Shown: positions 23,385-34,345 of the stretch, piece by piece
How the letters are laid out: each line of letters opens with the position of its first letter
Numbering within the stretch: position 1 is the first letter of the stretch
From: Liolophura sinensis
Lineage: Eukaryota; Mollusca; Polyplacophora; Chitonida; Chitonidae
Assembly (NCBI RefSeq): GCF_032854445.1
Contig: NC_088304.1
Location: 31,813,732-31,877,731 of the forward strand
Direction: 5' to 3'
Length of the DNA: 64,000 nt
The notes under the pieces: generated by a model
Told to the model about the DNA's origin: nothing
The model's input: only the letters and a program-made list of their open reading frames with translations
Databases searched by the model: none
Program-made: the position numbers and the translations under genes

Positions 23385-24545
23385 CAGTACACAGACACCC
23401 GACATGAGGCACAACATACACACAATATATGGACATCCGACATGATGTGCAACACAGGCCCAGTATACCGACACTAGACATAAAGGACCATACAGACACT
23501 GTATATCGACACCAGACATGACGCACCATACAGACACAGTGTACAGACACCAGACATGATGTGCAACACAGACCAAGTGTACAGACACGAGACATGACGC
23601 AACACAAAGACACAGTATACCGACATCAGAAATAACGAACCACACAGACACAGTATACCGGCATCTAATATGACCCGCCACAGATACAGTATACGGACAC
23701 CAGACATGACTCACCACACAGGCACAGTATACAGACACCAAACATGATGTACAATGCAGACCCAGGACATCGCCTCCAGACATGACGCAACACACAGGCA
23801 GAGTGTACAGACACCAGACATGATGCTCCACACAGAACCAGTGTACAGACACCAGATATGATGCATCACACAGACCCAGTATACTGACACCAATCATGAC
23901 TCACCACACAGTATACCGACACCAGACATCACGCACCACAAAGATACAGTATACCGACACCAGATACGACACCACATAGACCCAGTATACCGACAGCAGA
24001 CATGATGCAGCACACACAGTATTCCGACATCCGACATCTCGCCCCACATTGTTACTGTACTGGTTATTACTGGTAACCAGACATGACCCCGTCAATGTAT
24101 ACCAACAGCAGAATGACCAGGTCACGGAATACCAACACCAGATATGGCCCTGTTACAGAATACCAACACCAGACATGATCACAGTATACCAACAGCAGAC
24201 ATGAACCCGTCACAGTATATCAACACCAGATATGACTCTGCCACGGTTTACCCCCAGCGGACATGGTCCAGTCAGAGTATACCAACAGCAGACATGAACC
24301 CGTCACAGTATATCAACACCAGATATGACTCTGCCACGGTTTACCCCCAGCGGACATGGTCCAGTCAGAGTATACCAACAGCAGACATGAACCCGTCACA
24401 GTATATCAACACCAGATATGACTCTGCCTCGGTAAACCAATACAAGCATAACCTGGTCAAGGTATTCCAACACCAGACATGACCTTGTCACAGTTTACCG
24501 CCAACGGACATGATACCGTCAAAGTAAACTGACGGCCAAAAGAAA
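23385..24545. repeat. Minisatellite, 31-38 bp units, left block
   Basis: The unit is roughly cagtataccgacaccagaca followed by tgacgcaccacacaga. From about 24200 to 24430 it shows a 93-bp higher-order period made of three 31-bp units. The array resumes at about 25136 after a transposon relic. Confidence 0.9.
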
Positions 24546-24789
24546 CTTTACAAACAGTTCAAATCAATTTATATTGCCAAAGCAAAAAACAGGATGACTG
24601 AAGTTTAATATGTTCAAAAGACCAATGACTTTAGATACTGAAAGTCTTGAGTAAGAACGGACGAACCAGCCCTCAAATCATTTTACAAGTGAACAAACAG
24701 AGCAGGGGTAGAAAAATAGCCATTCCATCTTGGTTAACAATGGGCAGAGTATACAAAAAGCTGATTATTTTTAAAATCAGTCAATATCA

Positions 24790-25152
24790 AAATCAATCAA
24801 TATCGCGTGTGGCCACCCCTTGCTTCAATGCATGCGAAAACTCTCCGACGCATACAAAAAGGCAGTCGTCGGATGAGATGACGTAGGATTCGTTGCCATT
24901 CAACTTGGAGAGCGAACGCCAGTTCTTGTCGGTTGGCTGCAAGGTGTGGCCGTTGTATCGACGACCCATGATATCCCAAAGGTGTTCTTTAGGGGACATA
25001 TCTGGGCAACGTGTAGGCCACGGCAAGACGTCGACGTCGTTGGCGTCCATAAAGTTCTGCACAACTTGAGATGTATGGGGTTTGGCGTTGTCATGCTGGT
25101 AGAGAAAACGACGTGGCTGCTGTTGAAGGATGGCAGTGTACCGCCAGCACAC
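24790..25152 (-). pseudogene. Tc1/mariner transposase relic
   Basis: On the minus strand the frame contains QHDNAKPHTSQVVQNFMDAN, then VLPWPTRCPDMSPKEHLWD: the last two acidic sites and surrounding motifs of a Tc1-type DDE transposase. The C-terminal motif (RRLPFCMRRRVFACIEARGG, then HTRY and stop) is in another frame at 24797-24979, so a frameshift has occurred near 24960. The N-terminal half and a clear TIR pair are missing. It sits inside a minisatellite. Confidence 0.9.
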
Positions 25153-25485
25153 ATGACGGAGTCACAGAACAGAGACACCTGGCTTCAAGTCGTAGCAGTA
25201 TACAGGCACAAGCATGCCCGAGTTACAGTTTCCCGACAGCAGACATGACGTCACGGTATACTGACAGCAGCCATGACATCGTCACAATATACACCAGGCA
25301 TGATGGAGTCACAGTTTCCCGTCAGCAGACATGACCCAGTCACGGTATAACGACACCATGCAGGCATAACGCCCCACAGACATGACCCCGTCGCGGTATA
25401 ATGACACCATGCAGGCATAACGCCCCACAGACATGACCCCGTCACGGTATAAGGACAACATGCAGGTATAACGCCTCACAAACAA
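25136..25485. repeat. Minisatellite, right block after the Tc1 relic
   Basis: Same unit type as 23385-24545 ('cagcagacatgac', 'gtcacggtataa'), with a longer 59-bp variant repeated three times at 25335-25470 ('caccatgcaggcataacgcc'). Confidence 0.85.
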
Positions 25486-25819
25486 TACATTTAAATCAAT
25501 ATAGTTGAATTGTAAGTTTAAATTTAAATATTAAAATTTCTGTGGGTTTTTCTCTTGATACTTGCTTCTTTTCTTGTTTTGTTTCCTCCTCATTGTCGAA
25601 AGACAACGAGAGTTTAAAAATAAAAAACACATCTGACTAAATCAGTTACTGTTGCTACAGCTATATGGTCTTAATACCGGTACGAAAATATGAGACACTT
25701 GGTTATAATGAAAGAGATAAAATAAAAACACAACAAACAACTGCTTAACTAATGTAGTAACCTTTACTAAGAACTTTTTTGGACCATACACAGGGGAATT
25801 ACGATTCTGTTTTAAACTT

Positions 25820-28800
25820 TTAATGACAAGGAACAATGGAGAGAGATTTGTCTTTGCAGTGAGCTTTCTGAAAGAAACACCTGGAAGAAAGAAAATTATG
25901 AACGTCAAATTCAAGCATTCACACACCACCCGTCCATACTAATTACGCATTCACACACCACCCATCTACACCAGTCAATCATTCACGCAAAACCCGTCTT
26001 TAGCAGTTAAGCATTCACACACAAAACGTCTATGCCAATTAAGCATCCATAGAACACCCGTCTATACTTACCAAGCATCCGTACACCACCCGTCTATACC
26101 AGTCAAGCATCCATACACCACCCATCTGTACCAGTCAAGCATTCATACACCACCCATCTATACCAGTCAAGCATTCATACACCACCCGTCTATACCAGTT
26201 AAGCATCCATACACCACCCATCTATACCAGTCAAGCATTCATACACCACCCGTCTATACCAGTGAAGCATTCATACACCACCCGTCTATACCAGTTAAGC
26301 ATTCACAGACTACCCGTCTATACCAGTTAAACATCCATACACCACCCGTCTATACCAAGTACGATTTCTTACACCACCCGTCTATACCAATTATGCATTC
26401 ACACACCGCCCGTCAATACAAATATGGACGGGTGGTCTATGGATCCGTAAGTGGTATAGACGTGTGGTGTATGAATGGTTGATTCATATAGACGTGTGGA
26501 GTATGAATGCTAGATTCGTGTAGACGGATGGTGTGTGAATGCTTGACTATTATAGACGTGTGGTGTATGAATGCGTAATTAGTGTGGGGTAGGAATGCTT
26601 GACAGATATAAACGGGTATAAATAAAGATGGTTAAGGTATTGATGCTTGACTGGTATAGACGGGTGGTGTATGGATATTTAACTGGTATAGAGGGGTGGT
26701 GTATGAATGCTTCACTGGTATAAACGGGTGGTGTGTCAATGCATAATTGGTATAGACAGTGGTGTATGAATGCGTACTTGGTATAGACGTGTGGTGTATA
26801 GATGCCTGATCGATATACACGTGTGGTGTGTGAATGCTTAACTGGTATAGACAGGTGATGTATGAGTGCGTAATTGGTATTGACGGGTGGTGTATGGGTA
26901 TTTAACTGGTATAGACGGGTGGTGTATGAATGCTTGACTGGTATAGACGGGTGGTGTGTGAATGCGTAGTTGCTATAGACGGGTGGTGTGTGAATGCTTG
27001 ACTGGTATAGACGGGTGGTGTATGAATGTTTCACTGGTATAGACGGGTGGTGTATGAATGCTGACTGGTATCGACGGGCGGTGTATAAATGCGTAACTGG
27101 TATAGACGTGTGGTGTATGAATGCTTAGTTGGTATAGACGGGTGGTGTATGAATGCTTAACTGGTATTGACGGGTAATGTAGGGATGTGTAATTGGTGTG
27201 GGGTAGGAATGCTTGATTGATATAAACGGGTATAAATAAAGATGGGTGATGTATTGATGCTTGACTGGTATAGACGGGTGGTGTATGGATATTTAACTGG
27301 TATAGACGGGTGGTATATGAATGTTTCACTGGTATAGACGGGTGGTGTATGAATGCTTGACTGGTTATAGACGGGTGGTGTATGAATGCGTACTTGGTAT
27401 AGACGTGTGGTGTATAGATGTTTGATCGGTATACACGGGTGGTGTGTGAATGCTTAACTGGTATTGACAGGTGATGTATGAGTACGTAATTGGTATAGAT
27501 GGGTGGTGTGTGAATGCGTAATTGGTATAGATGTGTGGTGTATGAATGCTTGATTGGTATAGACGGTTGGTGTGTAAATGCTGACTGGCATCGACGGGCG
27601 GTGTATGAATGCGTAATTGGTATAGACGTGTGGTGTATGGATGCTTAGTTGGTATAGGCGGCTGGTGTATGAATGCTTAACTGGTATTTACGGGTAATGT
27701 AGGGATGTGTAATTGGTATAGACGGGTGGTGTATGGATGCTTAGTTGGTATAGACGAGTGGTGTATGAATGCTTAACTGGTATAGACGGTTGGTATATGG
27801 ATGTTTAACTGAAATAGACGGGTGGTGTATGGATGTTTAACTGGTATAGACGGGTGGTGTGTGAATGCTTAACTGGTATAGACATTTGGTGTATGAGTAC
27901 GTAATTGGTATAGACGGGTCGTGTATACTGGTCAAGGAACTGACAATCGTGGCGAGCGAGGGCTTTGACTGAGAGTAACAAGAGCCTATTTTTATTTGTA
28001 CACTCAAAACTAATCTGTTAATTTTAACAGAAATTCTGTGAGTGATTCTAGAATGTATTCTGTAATTATAACATAATACTTTGTTATATTCAACATAATA
28101 TACCGTTAGTTTAATAGAATTTTTATGTTGAATTAATAGAATATATGTATCATATTAAAACAATAATCTAGGGGGCCTCCGTGGCTCAGTCGGTTAGCGC
28201 GCTAGCGCAGCGTAATGGCCAAGGAGTCTCTCACCAATGCTGTCGCTGTGAGTTCAACTCACGCTGGCTTCCTCTCCGGCAGTACGTGGGAAGGTCTGTC
28301 AGCAACCTGCGGATGGTCGTGGGTCTTTCCTCCCACCATAATGCTGGCCGCCGTCGTATAAGAGAAATATTCTTGAGTACGGCGTAAAACACTAATCAAA
28401 TAAATAAATAAACAATAATCTATTACAATAGCAGAATACATTCTAACATTACCTAGACAACAAACTTTCCGTTAAAATTAACCGATTAATTTTGGAAATC
28501 TGTTGTTCTTTCCTGCGTTTACTGTGACGTTTTGTGGGTAAACAGGTGCATATCATACAAGTATTGTAAGGGAACAACGGCAAATCCAGATCGGACCCGT
28601 GTCGCTGTTGAAGTGAAAACGTGTTCCATCAAATGAGCTATTTTCAATGGTGAAATTTTTTCATGGCTTGGAACTTTTGAATGCGGCAAGAAATGTCTCA
28701 TGCTGTTGATGAAAGCAATTAGCAGCGGGTTATAAATATTATCTTTTAAATATTAAAAAAAAACAACCCATAAACACAGACGCGGGTGAATACTCACTGG

Positions 28801-31800
28801 CTGAGATAGCGAACGCCATCGGAGGCGCAAACCGGCTCGCCGTCAGCTGCACAACTAAGGCCGAGGATGGCCTTACAGTAGACATCTTGCACGATTTCGT
28901 GGGTAGCTTGAGTTGTACTAACTGGTGGGTGGATGGTGCCTCCCCCAGGGGTAGGGGGTTGGTTACATGATCCAGCGTGGAGGTAGTGGATATCAGGATC
29001 TTGACAATGAGCCTTGGCGAACACACACCTGTGTGCCAGAGATAAGACGTAGAGAAAAGAAACTCCAGTTTCAATGACAACACATCTTGGGCAATTCTAG
29101 ACCAGTAACATACTAACACACTGCATATTTTTTTGCCTAAATCTGCTTAAATTTGACACTGTTTAAGCATCTAATGAACAGTTAGAATAAAACTCTAACT
29201 GAGGTAAGTTGACAAGAGGCCGTGTTTCACCGTTTACGTGTAACCATTGGCCAGGTATCCCACTGTCGTGGCTGCTCTAGTTTAATCTCCATGATGCAGT
29301 CCTTTATTTCACTCATTGAAAAAGCGACCGCCACAGTCAATTCGTTCATCGACAAACACGATGTCACGTCACCTGTACCCTAGGCGCTTCAGCACACTGA
29401 ACTTAGCAGCGAATAATTAGTAGTATTAGTTATTAGTTCGAATAACTAATAACTTTCCAGCAGTGGGTTAGTTATTTCAATAACTAATAACTAACCTGCG
29501 GCGGGTTAGTTGTTCGAAATCAGTTATTTATTCCAATAACCAATAACTAACTAGCAGCGCCTCTTTACTGGGTTTGTTGTTATCTTCAAAATGAAACCCA
29601 AGGCAAAAAAAAAATACAGTTTTACGCCATGTCAAACTTAAGAGCCTTGCGGACTTTACTGATTAAATGTTATTAAGCCAGGTGTTTGACAAGAGCCAGA
29701 GGGCGGTCATTTTACCTGCTATAATTCTATAAACGTCCAAAGATTCCTAGTGTGATTATTCTAGGTAGGCCACAATTTGAAGAAGAAGAAGAACATAGAT
29801 GTGTATCTTTACAACAGCGATGTGTCTAACCTCTGTCATATTTAATGCTGTTCAACATCCAACAGGGCACAAAAACCCAGATTCCACCTGGGTTATTTAT
29901 TACAACAACCAACGCGCTAATAGTTACTTGCTGGGATAACTGAGTCGAGTAACTACCGTGAAGTTGGTGAGTTGTTAGATTCGCTGCTTATTATTTATTA
30001 CTTATTCGAATAACTACCGTGAAGTTGATGAGTTGTTAGATTCGCTGCTTATTATTTATTACTTATTTGAATAACTAACCCGCTGCTTGTTAGTTATTAG
30101 TTATTCGAATAACTAACCCGCAGTTGAGTTAGTTATAATTATTCTATTAACTTACCCACTTCTAGTTAGTTATTAGTTATTCGAATAACAACCCGCTGCA
30201 GAGTTAGTCATTAAAATATCTGATTTCAAATAACTAGCCCGCTGCGGGTTAGTTACTAGTTATTCGAATAACTATCCCGCTGCAAAGTTAGTTATTAGTT
30301 ATTCGAATAACTAATAAAAAACCCGCTGCTAACTTCAGTCTCTCATGCGCTTCAGTCTAAATGACGAAAAGACAAACAGGAATCACGTGAGGTAATATAC
30401 CGAAAACACGTGTGTTCTCGCGCCTGATTGTTTAAAACATGGCGGTGCTTTCGATTTTCTAACAAGTCAGCATGGGACGCCTACAAGAACTGACAATAGT
30501 GAGATTAGCGTATACTCCAGATCGATAGTCTATTTCTTTAAGAGAGTCGCCTATATTTAGCTGTGTGCAAAATCAATCATACTCGTTACCAAATGTTTTT
30601 AGCCAGTGTCACGTAACAACCCGAGTTCTACACATCGATAAGTTGGACGTCCATGTTATTACAAAGAAATTGCAGTAAGAATACTTTTTCTGATTGATAA
30701 TGTTAAACTCCATCAGCTCAGTTTCGACAGCAAGAACGCATTGCCTCAGGTGACGTCATAATTATTCAAAAAACAAGTTGCTTAGTCCACCAGTAGAAAT
30801 ACTTCATTCTCTGCTGTTACACTGCAGTGATTCAAGAAACTATGTACAGAAACAGTGACGTATTGTACAGAAACAGTGACGTATTGTACAGAAACAGTGA
30901 CGTATTTTGTTTGACAAATCTGTTTTATATGAGAAATATTCCAGCTTAAAACAGATCCTAAAGAACTCGGGTTCGCGAATGCGTTAAAACAATCGGCCTG
31001 AAATAAGAAATCGTTTCCTATCGTGTTGATGAAGGTGGTTGTTCTGTGAAACTCATGTCTCACCTGTTAGGATAAGTGATCCCGTTCGTTCCACATTTCA
31101 GGTGCGGCTCGAAGGTGTCACAATCCAACGTCTGTATCAGCTTGCAGGTGTCGAAGAATGTTGACTCCGCAGCGATAAGGGCTGAACAGAAATAAACAAA
31201 ATCTCATCTATGACAATTGCATAACATTCATCTTATCATTCCATATAAATTTAAAATTTACCTTATTGATAATAAAACTGCCGCTAGACACCCATAGCAG
31301 GAACATTATTTCTTAAACAAATGATTGAATGACAGTGAGACTGCAATAAAGTCCGGATGGGTTTGTTCTATCCCATGAGAATTAGTTGTTCGTATACACT
31401 CAAAAATTAATCAGTTAATTTCAACAGAAAGTCTGTTATCTGAGTGATGGTAGAATGTATTCTGTTATTGCAACAGATTATTCTGTTAAATATAACACTC
31501 ATAATCTATTAATTCTACCTAACGATTCCATTTGACTAACAGAATATTATGTTGAATATGACAGAATATTATGTTATAATAACAGAATACATTCTAGCAT
31601 CACTCAGACAACAGACTTTCTGTTAAAATTAACACATGAATTTTTTGAGTTTACATGGTTTGCACATGTGCATACCTAAAGAACATAACTACACAGACAG
31701 AAGTTTCTTGGTGTATGAATACTAACATCGCGTTTGTACATCCCTAACCCTGCGAAATATGGCCAATGATCAGAAGTCATACTTACTGCTGTACCCACAA

Positions 31801-31835
31801 ATTAAGACAACAAATACAAGGGCACTTTCGGACAT
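25820..31835 (-). CDS. Secreted two-domain Kazal serine protease inhibitor
   Basis: Four exons joined by hand: 31835-31787, 31181-31064, 29028-28798 and 25880-25820, with phases 1, 2, 2 and a total of 459 bases (152 aa plus stop). Residues 1-21 form a signal peptide. Kazal 1 uses Cys 29, 37, 46, 57, 64 and 77 with the hallmark CGTNGITYPN and the C-half CVFAKAHC to GSC. A Pro/Thr-rich linker (78-105) follows. Kazal 2 uses Cys 107, 115, 123, 134, 141 and 151 with PVCASDGVRYLSQC and ends one residue after the last Cys. Both domains are split by an intron just before the fourth Cys, at the same place, which points to domain duplication. At the position two residues after the second Cys (P1), I read Thr39 and Ala117, so it is not a classic trypsin inhibitor. 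Its likely role is extracellular protease control in mucus, shell or defence; that role is inferred. Confidence 0.9.
25925..26425. repeat. 32-bp minisatellite, left orientation block
   Basis: About 15 units of tataccagtcaagcattcat followed by acaccacccgtc. It lies in intron 3 of the Kazal gene and abuts the opposite-orientation block at 26425. Confidence 0.9.
26425..27935. repeat. 32-bp minisatellite, inverted block
   Basis: About 45 units of actggtatagacgggtggtg followed by tatgaatgctta, the reverse complement of the unit in 25925-26425. A larger repeat is visible inside (26590-26900 resembles 27190-27490), so segmental duplication also occurred. The ORFs on the minus strand are array artefacts. 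Confidence 0.9.
27998..28495. mobile_element. Palindromic MITE, 'CACTCAAAAA' family, copy 3, interrupted by a SINE
   Basis: The left half runs from 27998 (tgtacactcaaaactaatct) to 28170. The right half resumes at 28423 and ends near 28495 (attaaccgattaattttgg). A family A SINE occupies 28171-28409 between the halves. Confidence 0.85.
28171..28409 (+). mobile_element. SINE family A, full length, best copy
   Basis: Begins gggggcctccgtggctcagt and cggttagcgcgctagcgc (tRNA-like A box). It continues through a B-box-like 'tgagttcaactcacgc' and a conserved body (accataatgctggcc), and ends in (AAAT)n. The target-site duplication AAACAATAATCTA lies at 28158-28170 and about 28410-28422. It is a SINE and not a functional tRNA gene: the acceptor and anticodon arms do not pair. 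Confidence 0.92.
29405..29565. repeat. Palindromic TTAGTTATT repeat, small cluster
   Basis: Repeats of 'ttagttattcgaataacta' and 'cagcagtgggttagtt' variants that are themselves inverted. The main cluster is at 29925-30335. Confidence 0.8.
29925..30335. repeat. Palindromic satellite, 'TAGTTATTCGAATAACTA' core
   Basis: About 8 units of ttagttattagttattcgaa followed by taactaacccgctgcg. Each unit is an inverted repeat around TTCGAA, so the array can form serial hairpins. It lies in intron 2 of the Kazal gene. Confidence 0.85.
30843..30906. repeat. Three-copy 21-bp tandem repeat
   Basis: 'acagaaacagtgacgtattg' is repeated three times in intron 2 of the Kazal gene. Confidence 0.85.
31395..31653. 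mobile_element. Palindromic MITE, 'CACTCAAAAA' family, copy 4
   Basis: The best-preserved copy. The left 'tacactcaaaaattaatcag' and the right 'catgaattttttgagttta' are inverse. The halves carry 'agaatgtattctgttattgc' and its inverse 'ataacagaatacattctagc'. It lies in intron 1 of the Kazal gene. Confidence 0.85.
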
Positions 31836-32307
31836 GGTTTGCCTAATGCTCATAGCGCTATGACGATTACAGAATGTTATAGACACCGGATAACACTGGT
31901 TAAACACACGTCTGCTTCCCACGCGATAAGAACTACGATAAAATACATTTTATCGCCGAGACCGACTTTACTATGGTTGTAAGCCAGAGGGGTTGTCAGG
32001 TGGCTTACCTGGTCATAGCTGTATGTGGAGATATCAGTCCAGTTCGGGTTTGTTTCCTCCTTCCAACCAGCCTCAACGTGATTTAAGTACGGCGTTATGC
32101 ACACTGGGATCACTAAGCGACCTTAGACTTAGAGTCAAAATTTCAAATCACTACAGAATTGTTATTTGTGATGTAACCAGATCAAAATATTGCTTGCTGA
32201 CGTAATTTCTGGATAAGTTATGGTACAACAATATTTGAGCTAGAACAACGGAAAGGAATATACCAAAATTTATTGATAAAAATTTTGACTTAAATCTAAG
32301 ATCGCTT

Positions 32308-32530
32308 TGGGTCCGATTTCACCAAGACATTTCTGACTTAAGTTAAAATTTGAAATACGATCCAAAGATTATTTTTCGGTTTTATAAAGTAAAATTTTGT
32401 CCACTTCATCAGTGTTGTCTTAAGCCAAATGTAGCTAAATTTCAACTTTCAGCACCAAAACCTGACCGTTTTGGAAAGAATTTAAAATTTGACTTAAGTC
32501 GGAAATGGCTCTGTGGAATTGGTCCCAGTT
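32308..32530. mobile_element. Foldback element, 'TTTCTGACTTAAGT' family, copy 2
   Basis: The left 'ggtccgatttcaccaagaca' with 'tttctgacttaag' mirrors the right 'gacttaagtcggaaatggct' followed by 'ctgtggaattggtccc'. It is non-coding. Confidence 0.75.
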
Positions 32531-32726
32531 AGCTGATAAATGAATTTTAACCAAATGTTGAGGTTTAACCATTCCTAATTGCAAAGAGACAGAAAGCATT
32601 GTATTTTTGCAACCATTAACGTCACCAATAACGCCACCATTGCGGAAATGTACAGCAGCGATGATCCACTGTAAATGAGTCATTTATCGTACTGAGGTGG
32701 CCGAGGGTTACAGTGTTCGTCTTGAC

Positions 32727-32955
32727 ATTTATTTATTTATTTTATTTGTGTTTTACGCCGTACTCCAGAATATTTCACTCATACGATGGCGACCAGCATT
32801 ATGGTGGGAGGAAACTGGGCAAAACCCGGGAAACCCACGACTATCTGCAGGTTGCTGCCAGACGTTCGCACGTACCACCGGAGAGGAAGCCAACAAGAGC
32901 TGGACTTGAACTCACAGCGACCGCATTGGTGAGAGGATCCTGGGTCGTTGGACCG
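32727..32955 (-). mobile_element. SINE family A, head truncated
   Basis: (TTTA)n tail, then gtgttttacgccgtactcca, accagcattatggtgggagg, and on to 'cacagcgaccgcattggtga'. The tRNA-like head beyond 'cctgggtcgttgg' is missing. Confidence 0.85.
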
Positions 32956-33269
32956 CACTGTCCATCTTGATAGGAGGACGTCCGGATTTCATGTCAGTAA
33001 AAATGTCTGCTTTATAACAATGAAGTTTGGTGTTCGATCTCTTTAATCGATGAACATAGAAAAAAAATTCAGCTGTATCATGTGACCTGTCAAAAATGTT
33101 CACATTCGCCATAACAAGTGCATCTGTCATTTATCACAAGTCACATGACACAGAAGAACTGTTTTTACCTTTGATCACAAAAGAGTTTCAAATCGAAACC
33201 CCCCTGTTGTTGCTATAGTTGGCAGTAAACATATGCGTACTGCTGAATAAACTCATTGAAGTTAAATAT

Positions 33270-33410
33270 CTCTTTACATCACTGCCACCATTAGCAAATT
33301 TTGTACAGAAATCTTGAACAACACCCAGGTCAGTGGGGTACGGTGATGAGGCAGGAAATGACGTCAGAAAACACAAATGATACTTCTCAACCTTTGTCTC
33401 TAACAATGGA
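33270..33410. repeat. Dispersed repeat, copy 2
   Basis: Shares 'ttttgtacagaaatcttgaa' and 'ggtgatgaggcaggaaatga' with 15095-15260. Confidence 0.6.
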
Positions 33411-33529
33411 GCTAGGTGGCGTGTAGATTGCTACTATTTATGCATTTACATGAACAGTTAGAATAATACCCTGACTGAGTTAAAACCGACATTTTATTTC
33501 ACAGGTTAAGTGACATCTTTTGGAAGCTG

Positions 33530-34345
33530 TCACACAGTCATCGCTGCTCTGGTTTTACTCTCAGTGCTGTATGTCTATCACATAGTTGTCGCTGCTCTGG
33601 TTTTACTCCCTCTACTGTACGTCTATCACACAGTCATCGCTGCTCTGGTTTTACTCACTATGCTGTACGTCTATCACACAGTCGTCGCTGCTCTGGTTTT
33701 ACTCTCAGTGCTGTATGTCTATCACACAGTCGTCGCTGCTCTGGTTTTATTCCCTCTACTGTACGTCTATCACACAGTCATCGCTGCTCTGGTTTTACTC
33801 ACTATGCTGTATGTCTATCACACAGTCATCGCTGCTCTGTTTTTACTCACTATGCTGTATGTCTATCACACTGTCATCACTGCTCTGGTTTTACTCACTA
33901 TGCTGTATGTCTATCACACTGTCATCACTGCCCTGGTTTTACTCACTATTCTGTATGTCTATCACACAGTCATCGCTGCTCTGTTTTTACTCACTATGCT
34001 GTACGTCTATCACACTGTCGTCGCTGCTCTGGTTTTACTCACTATGCTGTATGTCTATCACACTGTCGTCGCTGCTCTGGTTTTACTCACTATGCTGTAC
34101 GTCTATCACAGTCATCGCTGCTCTGGTTTTACTCACTATGCCGTACGTCTATCACACAGTCGTCGCTGCTCTGGTTTTACTCACTATGCTGTACATCTAT
34201 CACACAGTCATCGCTGCTCTGGTTTTACTCACTATGCTGTATGTCTATCACACTGTCGTCGCTGCTCTGGTTTTACTCTCTATGCTGTACGTCAATCACA
34301 CTGTCGTCTCTGCTCTGGTTTTACTCTCTGTGCTGTAGGTCTTTT
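33530..34345. repeat. 48-bp minisatellite, 17 units, open reading frame across the array
   Basis: The unit is roughly gtctatcacacagtcatcgc followed by tgctctggttttactcacta and tgctgtac. Because 48 is 16 codons, a 301-codon frame (33510-34415) repeats a hydrophobic 16-residue unit (HTVIAALVLLTMLYVY). A second frame is open for 250 codons. There is no signal of purifying selection on one frame, since both stay open. I treat it as a tandem array, with a coding alternative discussed in the findings. Confidence 0.85.

Noticed and set aside
23317-24125. Long Cys/Val-rich minus-strand ORFs
   Set aside because: They are translations of the 38-bp minisatellite. Several frames are open at once and none has a domain.
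26579-27329. His/Thr/Tyr-rich minus-strand ORFs that look like repeat proteins
   Set aside because: They follow the 32-bp array, change frame from unit to unit and lie in a Kazal intron.
25925-27935. CRISPR-like array
   Set aside because: The units are contiguous and there are no unique spacers. The host is an animal.
28171-28250. tRNA gene at the start of the family A SINE
   Set aside because: A- and B-box-like words are present, but the arms do not pair as a tRNA and the sequence continues as a repeated SINE body with a target-site duplication.
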